In this document: piece by piece, positions 22,019-31,700 of the stretch | How the letters are laid out: each line of letters begins with the position of its first letter | How positions within the stretch are numbered: position 1 is the stretch's first letter | Source: Plasmodium coatneyi | Lineage: Eukaryota > Apicomplexa > Aconoidasida > Haemosporida > Plasmodiidae | Length of the DNA: 64,000 nt | Assembly: GCF_001680005.1 (NCBI RefSeq) | Contig: NC_033567.1 | Location: 3,224,001-3,288,000 of the forward strand | Direction: 5' to 3' | The notes under the pieces: generated by a model | Databases searched by the model: none | Told to the model about the DNA's origin: nothing | What the model saw: the letters and a program-made list of their open reading frames with translations, nothing else | Program-made: the position numbers and the translations under genes

Positions 22019-24758
22019 TAAGGAGTTATGTTTCAAATGTGTGTGTGTGCGCGTAGAAGGCTCCCTTCTTCGCTTCCGTAAGTGGGTCCACAATGGGAGC
22101 TTCAACACGAGCGCACGTTTAAGTGCACGGCGTGTATAGTTTTAACTCCCTGTGCTGCTTAGCAGTGATTAAGAAAGAAGACATGTTTCGTGAGTTCCTT
22201 TGATGATCGCAGCGCATCTCGCTGCTATCCTTCCAGGGCCTTTCAGCTGTATTAAAATGGGCTATTTTTTGCTTCCCCTTCTGGCGTTTTTTCTTTGCTG
22301 CTTCTTTTTGCCGCTTCTTTCTGCCGCTTCTGCTTGCTGCCTCCTTTTGCTGGTCTGTTGCCTCCTCTCTCAGTTTCCCTGATAATGAATTCCCCCCTCT
22401 ACGCGTGTGTCCAAGAATTAGTAAAAGAAATGACCTTATTGCGTTCACAAAGATCACGGAGAATTAAAAGAAAAAAAAAAAAACAATAATAATAATTACG
22501 CACACGAGTGTGTATTCTCCAGTACTTTTTCGAGCATGTAGATATGCACAAAATAAAAGCTCACACGTGGGCATATGTTTACATGAGTATACAAATGTGT
22601 AATATGTGTAAAGTGCCTAATTAATACACGCTTTAAGAAAAAAAAAAAAAAAAAAAAAAGAGATAAATGCCTCTTTAAATCAACTGGGCGAGGTCATTTT
22701 AAATTCTTACAAAAACTTGAATGTTAATTTCTCCACATTAAATGTGAATGCATTCTTTTTTTTTTTTTTTTTTTTGAATATAACTTTATACAAAACTGTT
22801 CCTTTTGTTAAGAAAAAAAAAATTTCCGCAAAAGACATAAAATTGGTGATGCACACAAGATTACTTTTTTTTTTTTTTTTTTTTTTTTCCTTCCTTACTG
22901 ACCATTTGATCCCTTACGAAGTAGCATTAAGTTTCAGCTCATCACAGTTATGGCAATTACTAAATTTTACCTTTTTTAAAAAAACGCACATTGGGGGGTA
23001 AATGTTTGCAAGCTGTCTTTGCGTTTTGCGCCTCTATCATATCGTATGGCTGATGCTACATTCAAAAGCGGGAATAGGGCGAAGCTTCTAGGAATGGAAG
23101 CAGCAGGATAAACAGACGCACAAGAAGTATTAGAAGCAATAGAGGATATTGTGCCCATCCCCTCGAGGCGAATCGCAACAAATGGCGTAACATAAGGACG
23201 CTTACATTGTCTACGCGTATTTTTCCTACATTTGTTCTGCCCACGTGGCGAATCTGAATTGTTGTGTGTGGGGAGACTTCATGTGGATGCCTCAAGGGGG
23301 GTGTTACGCTTGCATAGGTATATGTCTGCGAAGGATTGCAGATGAATGAGGACACATAAAAAACGGTGTCTTACACTTTTCTTTCACGTTTGGGCAAATT
23401 GCCGATCGGGATACTACCCCTTTATCATTTTGTTTGTCCCCTTTTCATGTCCGAAACCGAGAACTGTTTAAAACACATGCCGTAAAAATCCCATCCATCC
23501 ACAATTGACCGACATGCAGTGTTGCACATTTTGTTAGATCTTGCATAATACTCTTTTTTTTTTATTTTATTTTTTTTCATGCAACCTGGCGAACGTTTGA
23601 AGAACGTATAAAAATGTTTTCCTTTATATTGGGGCTGTTATGAAGTATGTATTTTTTTTTTTTTAATTCAAAGTGGAAACTACATTTTAACATTTCCACG
23701 TTTTGTAAATAAGTAGCTGTTTCTTAGTGAATGCTTTTTTTTTTTCTTTAGGGGGGGGCACATGGTGGAAACGTTGCTTCCAATGGGGGGAATAAGCTCC
23801 GCAGTATACATTAACACCTCAAAAAAGTGTCTACATAAAAAAAAATATTTCTACTTAAGAAATTTCCTTCAGTGATTTCTTCCCCTTTTCATACAATATC
23901 ATGGTGGAAAGGAACATTTCAGCAAGGTCAGCCAACTGTCAAATGGTGAAAGGTTAAATGTGCATTAGAGGATATCTTGGGTGGGGAACATGCACCTCCT
24001 GTTCTTTCGCTTTTGCGCATAGTACACCTTTTTTTCCGCAGGGTGTACCTGGGCAATTTCAATCCGCTTTATCGCGCGAAAGGAAAAATTGGCTAATTTA
24101 GTGTAATAAACTGGAAAGATAAAAAAAAAAAAAAAAAAACAGCTAAACGGGTTATCACTATCGCGCAAATTGAGCAATTATTTGTAACATTCGCGGGTGA
24201 GTTCGGAGTTTTTTTTTTTTTTTCCCTTTTTCCGGCGTTTATAACATTAAAGGGTCTCACTTTTGCATTCTCAGTGTGAAAGGAATCTGGGTGAACTTGA
24301 AAAATGGGACTACTCCACTTTGAGTGTATTTTTTCCTAATTCGCAAAGTTTGCCAGTCCTCAAATGTTCATTTGTGTTTACACAACTGGTTGGCAGAAAG
24401 ATACGGAGTATTATCGAGGGTGAAGAAAAAACCTCCCTAAAAATGTACACTTTACATTTCATCGCAAATGCTTGTACTTCCATAGAGCTGTAATAATGTG
24501 ACGAAGTGGACCAAAACAGCGTGCGCAGATCCACACGTATGTACACATGTACCAGTGCACACATAGGCGGGACTGCAGACGTACGATACGTATAAAGACA
24601 CAACATCGCTTGCAGTCTTCCCATAGTTAATTGAAATAAGACTCTGCCTGTGAGCCGTGCCCCTTTTTAACAATTTTACCCTCCTCCATTTCATCTGCGC
24701 CTCCACCTGAAACTTCCCCCGATTTGATCTACACCTGCCCAGTTGTGGCTTTTCCAAA
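22019..24758. other. Intergenic, divergent promoter region (PDEdelta / MPC2)
   Basis: About 2.7 kb without a supported gene. It is rich in homopolymers: an A run at about 22637-22658, T runs at about 22757-22775 and 22865-22888, and smaller ones around 23650, 23737, 24121-24139 and 24210-24223. Open frames here are short, homopolymer-driven or antisense to one another. Confidence 0.5.
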
Positions 24759-25671
24759 ATGGGGTTGATCAAAAGTATTTTTTACCCGAACATTATCCCA
24801 AGGATCAAAAATGAAATCAAGGGTTACAACATCAATCAGAGTGTGAAGAAGGCACTGGGTAGGACATAAAAGGGGGCTCAACACAATGCCCAAGGAGTAC
24901 CATGCGGAGAGACATACTGAGAGAGCAAATGAGAAAAAAAAAAAAAAAGAAATGGGGGTACTGTTTATGCAAGTACACCCCTGTGCATATTATTTTGCCC
25001 GCGCTTAAATCCACCTTCCCGTCTTTTCCGCGTAGTGTCCGATACAGGTATCCTGACCATCCACTTCTGGGCACCTACATTTAAATGGTCCATCTCCCTG
25101 GCGAACATCGTTGATATAAATAGGGACCCAAAGCTGCTTTCCCTGCCCCAGCAGTTTGGTAATTGCTAACCCCACTCCAACGTTAATCAGTTTTGTTGGA
25201 CGTATGCACATATCGTATATATATATTTCTTTCATTCCTTTTTACACCATTTTTATATTCTCCCCTTAACGCGCCATGCTTTTCCTTAGCCATATGTATG
25301 ACCGGATTGCTGTTCACAAGATTCGCCTACGTTATTAAGCCGCGAAATTATAATTTGCTGACCAGTAAGTTTAGTAGAAATGGAAAAAGGCTCCTCTGCG
25401 TGGGAGCGTGTTGGGAGAAATTCGCACATGTCCACACAGGCGTTCATGTGTGTATGTATATAAGCACGTTTGTCTGCATATTTATATGCACACTTATATG
25501 TAAGCTTGCACGTATGCATCCATGGCAAACGCCCATTTTTCCTCCCTCTCCGTAGTAAACTTCTTCATGAGCTTAACGGCGCTGTATCAGATTGCGCGCA
25601 TCGCAAATTATAAGTATAACACGGAGTATAAAAATGGGGGCATTGGTGAAAAAAAGGACGGCGAGCAATGA
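24759..25671 (+). CDS. MPC2: Mitochondrial pyruvate carrier subunit 2 (MPC2)
   Basis: Four small exons, each junction in phase 1: 24759-24858, 25036-25158, 25290-25364 and 25556-25671, giving 137 aa. None of the exons is visible as a long ORF; the gene was found by joining splice sites. The product carries the MPC signature: TIHFWAPTFKWSISLANIVD (human MPC1/2 'THFWGP..NWGLPIA' / 'WAGGPAWGLVIAG'), then GLLFTRFAYVIKPRNYNLL ('RYSLVIIPKNWSLF' in MPC2), then INFFMSLTALYQIARIANYK ('VNFFVGAAGASQLFRIWRY' in MPC2). The NFF...YQ.ARI...Y ending favours MPC2 over MPC1. It forms the inner-membrane heterodimer that imports pyruvate into the mitochondrion. The N-terminus of about 35 residues precedes the first helix. 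Confidence 0.9.
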
Positions 25672-26175
25672 AACAAAAAAAAGGAGAAATGAGATAACGT
25701 AAAAAAAAAGGGAGAAAATAAGCAAGCAGTCAAGTAGCCGCACGTGAAAAAATGATAAACAAAATTAACAACACCCATGTCGTAGTCACATGCGGCGTTA
25801 TTATTTTTTTTTTTTTTTCACCCCAAATGAAACAGTCGAGCAACCACAATTTTAAAGCATAAACTGTTCCCACGGGGAAAAATAAGAATATATTTTTGAA
25901 TACAAAAAAATAATCACACAAACAAAAAAAAAAAAGAAAAAAAAAATTAAAACACCTTTTACAATTTTCGAATGTAAAAAGGCATACAAATGGGAAAGAC
26001 GCATTCCATAAAAATGCTAACCACAGCGGCTGGGAGAAAAACAATTCTGTCTCACACAGTTACAATAAATGAGAGTTTATTTTCCAACACTTGGTCATTT
26101 TGCACGAGTAGGATTGTCCAAATAAATAAATCGTGTTAAATATGTGCACACCATTTTTACCCTTCATGGGAGCGA
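25672..26175. other. Intergenic, convergent 3' ends (MPC2 / 143-aa gene)
   Basis: 504 bp with A- and T-rich runs (about 25802-25818 T, 25925-25950 A). No gene seen; presumed 3' UTRs. Confidence 0.5.
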
Positions 26176-26607
26176 TCAATCATTGCATTCGTTCGAATGT
26201 AAAGGATAGCAGAGAGTGGAGAGCTGCAATGTTTCTTCCCCGTTTTGCAGCGGAACCTTGTTTTCCGTAGCTTCACTCTGACTTGTGTTCACCATTGCTT
26301 GGAAATGTTTTATCCTTTCTCGTATCTCCTTCAAATGTTGCTTGATTAATTTTTTTTTTTTTATAAACTTATTAATATAACTTAGCCTCAGTTTTTTCTC
26401 CTTCTTTGAATTGGGGAAAACAAAGGATGATATTTTACATTCCATTTTGATTCGTCTTCTTATTTTTTTTTTTCTTCTTTGTTCATGTTTTTCTTTCATT
26501 TTGTTTCTATCCGATATTATGTATGACCGCACTTTTTCTTCTATTTCGTTGTTCAGGTTAATTTCCAGGTTGAATTTTCTGACTGGTCTCTTCTTCACGC
26601 TAACCAT
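26176..26607 (-). CDS. Small, very basic conserved protein of unknown function
   Basis: A single-exon ORF of 143 aa from the ATG at 26607 (MVSVKKRPVRKFNLEINLNN). It is strongly Lys/Arg-rich and predicted helical: HEQRRKKKIRRRIKMECKIS and KFIKKKKLIKQHLKEIRERI. The last 40 residues are more acidic and lack basic clusters. The composition and basic clusters would fit a nuclear or nucleolar protein or a ribosome-assembly factor, but no family motif is recognised. Support for being real: an open frame through AT-rich sequence with balanced codon use, a clean start context, and the expected position between MPC2 and the Pol III-like gene in the conserved order I remember for P. falciparum. Confidence 0.7.
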   Translation of the reverse strand: MVSVKKRPVRKFNLEINLNNEIEEKVRSYIISDRNKMKEKHEQRRKKKIRRRIKMECKISSFVFPNSKKEKKLRLSYINKFIKKKKLIKQHLKEIRERIKHFQAMVNTSQSEATENKVPLQNGEETLQLSTLCYPLHSNECND

Positions 26608-27043
26608 TTTGTAGGGCAATGATCACAGTTGGGAAAGGGGGGGAGTTGTTAATTGTGCAAGGCCGAGGTGCTGGTGATTTCTAACTTGCGTGCCTTCATA
26701 AGGACTTATGTATGTACATTTATGGCTCTAACGAATTGGTCACCGGGAGGGAAAAATGAGAATGTCTGTCTGCATGCCCCCGCCGGGTTCTGAATGAATG
26801 TCCGGGTCTTCTTCCCTACCACTACGTACGTAACGAGTGGCAAATACAAGCAAAGGAAAAGATGATCTTCTACCCCTTTAACATTTACAAATTTTGTACA
26901 AAGAAAAGGAAAAGAAAATGCATTTTGAGGAAGGAAGATGTCTTTCTGCCATCCCAGTTCAATTGCGTTAATTATTTTCGTTATAGGGCACGATGCCTTG
27001 TTAAAGCTTTAAAAGAACGAGAAGGAAAAAGAGGCATATAATT

Positions 27044-27062
27044 GGGGGGGGGGGGGGGGGGG
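27044..27062 (+). repeat. 19-base poly-G run
   Basis: An uninterrupted run of 19 G. It is flanked by two copies of GAGGCATATA (about 27031-27040 and 27072-27081), so the tract sits inside a short direct duplication. Confidence 0.95.
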
Positions 27063-27112
27063 AAATCGAAGGAGGCATATAAAAATATGCAGCCTGGGCA
27101 TGGCACAATTTG

Positions 27113-27160
27113 GCCAAAATTTTGACGAAAATTTTGATGAAAAATTTGATGAAAAATTTG
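27113..27160. repeat. Short AT-rich tandem repeat (AAAATTTTGATG-like)
   Basis: Three to four imperfect units of roughly 14-15 bases, of the form AAAATTTTGACG / AAAATTTTGATG / AAAAATTTGATG / AAAAATTTGC, in the presumed promoter or leader DNA 3' of the G run. Confidence 0.7.
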
Positions 27161-27402
27161 CAGTGCCCATAAAGTATTAATGGAAGCAGAGGAAAATAAA
27201 GAAGATGAAAGAAAATGCCCAATAAAGCAAATCAACGCATAAATAAACTGTTCCCAATAGGGTAAACTAGTTGGCACTTTTAAGTAAATATAAAATGATT
27301 GCATACTTTTATTTTATGTATATTCATACGTATCCATTTCAAATGATTGGAAGGAAAAAAAATTATTAAAAAAATGAAAAGAAAACGTTCATTCGAATGG
27401 CC

Positions 27403-27437
<35 letters not shown>

Positions 27438-27900
27438 CAATATATCAAGGCCTGCAGAATAGGGGAAGGGGAAAAAAAAAATTGCTCGCCAAAAAATTGG
27501 AACAAAATAAAAATAGGGGGTTTTCGCGAAAATGTAGAAAAGTCGTGTTCGGTGTATGCATTCGTAAATAAGGAAAAATACGAATGACAAGTGTTCGCAT
27601 AACTTGTTTATATGTATATGCAAGTATGTACATATTTACGAATAAATATAATGCGAGCGCTGCTAGAGCAGGGCCCTTGAATAACGCAACCCATTTTTAG
27701 GCAGCCAAAAAGAAAAGTGGCCACACCCCTCATGCTAGCCTTTTTCAAATAAATGTGACAAAAAAGAAAACTTGTTAACCACATTTGGACCAAACTGTGC
27801 AACAAATTTCTTCATTATGAATACTGAAAAAGGAGCAAACATTTCGAATTGACATTGCAGAGAGCTGTCTCGTGGAGTTTCCTTTTGGACGTGAAAATGA

Positions 27901-28782
27901 ATGAAAAGGAAAAGGAGAGGCAGAAGGCCGACGAGAAAAAGTGTTAGTTTGGCTGCGGCGTTTGTGTACATTTGTGGACTTGCGCAACGGACGGAAAAAG
28001 TTCACATTTTTGAATTTTTTGAATTTTTTTTTTTTTCTCACCCGACATGTGGATTGACATATGTGGATTAACATATGTGGATTATACCCTCCCCCCCCGT
28101 AGTAATCGACTTCGACCCGCAAAAGGCGCTGACAAAATTTGACATGAACAACTACAATGAAGATTTTGTTGTTACAAATAATATTCTCAAATACCACATG
28201 AAGAGCATAGAAATTTATAACTACGAAAAAAATAAAATTTATGATAAGGATGAACTGAATTCATATAAGGACAAACTCATCCATAAGGACAACATCCACT
28301 ATTATCCGTATGAGTTGTATTTTAACACGTACAGGAATATCTACAAGGAGGACAAAGTGCTCCTCAACTTGCCCAATCGGGTGAAGAAAAAGAAGGAAGC
28401 GGAGGAGAAGGAAACGGAAGAAAAAGAAACAGAGGAGAAAGAAACGGAGGAAAAAGAAGCAGAGGAGAAGGAAGCAGAGGCGAAAGACAAAGAAGACAAC
28501 GCATCAAGTAAGGAAAATCATCCCACGTGGGGAAAAGCGAACAGGATGACACTAATCGTCGAAGCGCAGCTGCGTTGTGGGAAATATGCACATGTGTATA
28601 TTCGTATATACTCCCACGCAGATATACGAGAGGGACCGCCCTTTTCATGCTTCTTTTCTTTTTTCCCACCCCGCACAGACACATTGGAGGAAGAACAGGG
28701 ACTAGAGGACGACTACAACTTTGATTATAACAAAAGTGAAGATGAACTAGAGAATGAAGAAAATGATGAGAATGTCATATAA
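27901..28782 (+). CDS. Candidate RNA polymerase III subunit RPC7/RPC31-like
   Basis: Three exons: 27901-27940, 28103-28507 and 28679-28782, giving 182 aa. The first exon has two overlapping ATGs. Only the second (27901, MKRKRRGRRPTRK) gives the phase needed to join exon 2, and it supplies the basic 'GRGR'-type start common in this family. The middle holds a helical block (NILKYHMKSIEIYN) followed by SYKDKL and YYPYELYFNTYRN, comparable in order to 'ERYSDKY' and 'PREMMP' of human RPC7. A Glu-repeat linker follows. The tail is acidic and aromatic (GLEDDYNFDYNKSEDELE), like the 'NDYINSYFEDGDD' end of RPC7. That assignment rests on pattern, not on strong identity. If right, it belongs to the Pol III-specific trimer that acts in promoter opening at tRNA and 5S genes. 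Its stop overlaps the TBCD stop. Confidence 0.8.
28397..28486 (+). repeat. Coding 15-bp Glu/Lys repeat in the RPC7-like gene
   Basis: About six tandem units of a GAGGAGAAGGAA(A/G)C(G/A)-type 15-mer encoding E-E-K-E-T/A. It is an in-frame microsatellite in the linker between the helical block and the acidic tail, likely variable in copy number between strains. Confidence 0.85.
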
Positions 28783-31700
28783 TCAGGGGAATCCGAACGA
28801 GATGGGAAATTCGCCTAACCGCTTCCTTTATTGGGGTTGCAAGTTTGCCATCCTTAAGCGCTTCAGAAAATTGTGTGCTGATCAGAATGGAAATTACTTC
28901 TTCTAAATCTTCGTATCTGTTAAATAGGTAATTGCTTACCTCATCTGGGGAAATAAAATTAACGTTCGCGTAGAGGTACTCGTTGGTGAATTCCCGTATC
29001 TTGGGATATCTGCCAGGGGGTGAAAGAACATTTGTGAAGTGACAAACATTTCTGTGTGTATTGTGAAAACAGCGCATGCGCTCGTGTAGCGTGCCGCCCC
29101 CGCTGCTTGACTAACCTATGCAGGAGCATGTGCAGGACCAGGAAGAAGGCCAGCCGCTTAACATTTAAGTGCAGAGTTGCACACATGAAAATATTTATTG
29201 TCAGCTCGGAAATCGTTCGAACGAGCGCAAAGGTTCCGTATTTTTCGAAGGTGGAAAGGAAGAAGTTTAAAAAACAAAAGGCCGCAAAATTATTCATCAG
29301 GGAAAACTTCACAAAAAAATTAACACTTTTTAAAAATGTCTCCAGTTGTATTAAGTTGAAATTATTCAAGTAGTATAAAATTTTAATTAAACAAATGTTG
29401 ACATATTCTAATAATTCAATTTTGTCTTGATACTTTTGTTTTATTTGTTTATTTGCCTGTCTCCTTTTTTTTTTTTCCTCTTTTAACATGCATTTCGTGT
29501 CCCCCCCCCACCGCCGCATTCTTCGTCAGTCAGAAAAATTACATTTCTGTCGAAGAATATGTTATAGTTGTAAAATATTTTTTTTAAAAAGTCAAACTGG
29601 TCTTCTCTTTTTTCGAGTGAGAGTATTTCGCCTAAGTTGATGTTGTGCAGGTGGAGGGCAAATGGGGGTTCCCCGGTGGCCTGCACTCTGTTAGCAACGA
29701 TGTCTTCCCGCGTACCACCATCTTTATGTTTATCAGTATCCATATCGTGATTGTTATTCTTACACTTGTTGTCACCACCCGCATTGTTTCTTCTGCGTGC
29801 AGCCCTCCCCTCGTTGAACGCACGGATTATCTCACCGACCTCTGTGTAGTCGCAGCCCATATAAAACTTCCTGTAGTACCTAATATACAGAAAGAGGACG
29901 TCGTCCCGTATATAGCCAAAGGTGTATACATCTTTGTATCGGACGAGGAAATCGAAAAATAAAAATTCAATAGACTTTTCCCTTCCCGTCTTCATCACAT
30001 TGGTGTAGGCATAATTGCTATACTCGGTGTGCGAGGTGTAGTAACACAGGGTGTTAAAGAAACCGCTGATCAGGTAGTAATTATATTTATTTAAAAAAAG
30101 CAGGTAAAAAATGTGACTGTACAGGTACGTTTCGCTATACTCCAAGCACTTAATTACGCTGATATTTTTTTTCGTTTTATCTAGCAAAAAATGGACGTCT
30201 TTTATTAAATTCTCCTCCTCGATGGATACCTTTTCTTCACTTTCGCTTAGGTTTATGTCGTCTACGAAGTCGTTGTTGATAAGGATGTTCTCGAATTGGA
30301 GGTCTCCCCGGGGGGAAGAACCATTTGGGGTGGTGCTTACAAGGGGGTTGTGCCCACTGGGGTTGCCTGAACAGGCTTGTCCACGCATGCGGCCCTTCCT
30401 CGTAGAAGCGAACTTGTTCTTGTGAAAAATGGAAAAGCTCGTGTACTTCAAAGCGTAGTTGTACAAATAAATGAAATTATTAATTTTATTAAAAACAGTC
30501 TTGATGAGCTTGTACTTGTACGGCCGGTTCAGGAACAGAGTGGTGATTTCTTCTTCGTATTTGCAAGTGCAGGGATTGTTCATGCTTCCCCCGTGGGAGT
30601 TTCCCATCCTCTGTCCATTCGAACGATTGGCATAACTCACATTCGTAGCTCCCCCATTGTTCTGCAAATATATAGGCTCGTAATAATCACACAAATGGAC
30701 CGTTACATCATTAAAGATGTTGTAAATATTCGTCGAGGATGTTTTCAAGTACTGATAAATGTTACGCTTACTTTTTCTAACATTGTCGTCCATTTTCTTT
30801 TTAAGGTAAAGTTCGTATGGGAAGTCATGGCAGTATTTGTTGAAAACGTTGGAAAATTCGAACGTCTCCATTTCTCCACATGAATTAAAAGTGGCATAAT
30901 TGTACAGGTAATTCAAAAGGAATAAGCACATTTTATTTGTCCTGATATTTTTTTCACACAATAATTTTAGCATCAACTGGGTTAGTATGTTTATGTATTT
31001 TTTTTTAACTTCAAAGAGGACGTACATAAGGACAGCTTGGTCCTCCCCAACCTCTGCGTGGGTGTTCACCTCCCTCTTCTGCTCTTCCTTTTGACTTTCC
31101 TCCTCATTGCTGCTTTGGTCTTCCCCACTGTCATCCGAGTTGAACCGCTCGTAGAAGTAATTCTGTGTGGGTTCTTCCTCCGTGTTGTTCTCCCCGTTTG
31201 TTCCTACAGCTGTGGTTAGTTCATTGTTCACACCCGTTTGCTGTGGTTCCACGCCTACCTTAGCTCTTCCCTTTGGTGCAGTCTGCCTCCCCCTCTGCAC
31301 GATATTACCACTCCTCTTAAAAAAGTACAGCGGGTATGACGTTAAGAGGAACGCGGTCAGACCCAGACATATCTCCCTAACGAAGACGTGCGAATCGCCT
31401 ATGTCACTTTCGTACACATATTCCTGCAAGTAGAGGATCAATATTTTTGCTATTTTGTTAATGTCTAATGTGAAGGGAAAAACGTCCTTGTTCTGTTTTT
31501 TCCCTTCCTCTATAACCTCCTCCCAGGTGATGTTCTTCTTAACAAGTTTGACTTTTCGCTTCATGTAAAAGGAGGTGTTCCTTCGTTTTCCCCTTCCCTT
31601 TTGCACTGCCATATTATTTACTTCCACCTTTGCGTCACATTTATTCTTCAATTTTGTGGATTCTACTTCGCGATCACTTCCGATGGTTGAGTTGTCCCCG

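Larger units (their letters stand above)
26608..27900. other. Intergenic, divergent promoter region with a 19-G run
   Basis: About 1.3 kb without a supported gene. It holds a 19-base G run (27044-27062), an AAATTTTGATG-type repeat (27113-27160) and an A run of about 28 bases (about 27403-27430). Open frames crossing these runs are composition artefacts. Confidence 0.5.

Noticed and set aside
29440..29520. A mini-intron explaining the TBCD frame change
   Set aside because: Candidate donor GTGGGG has no pyrimidine-rich acceptor in range that gives the right phase, and such an intron would remove apparently real coding sequence.
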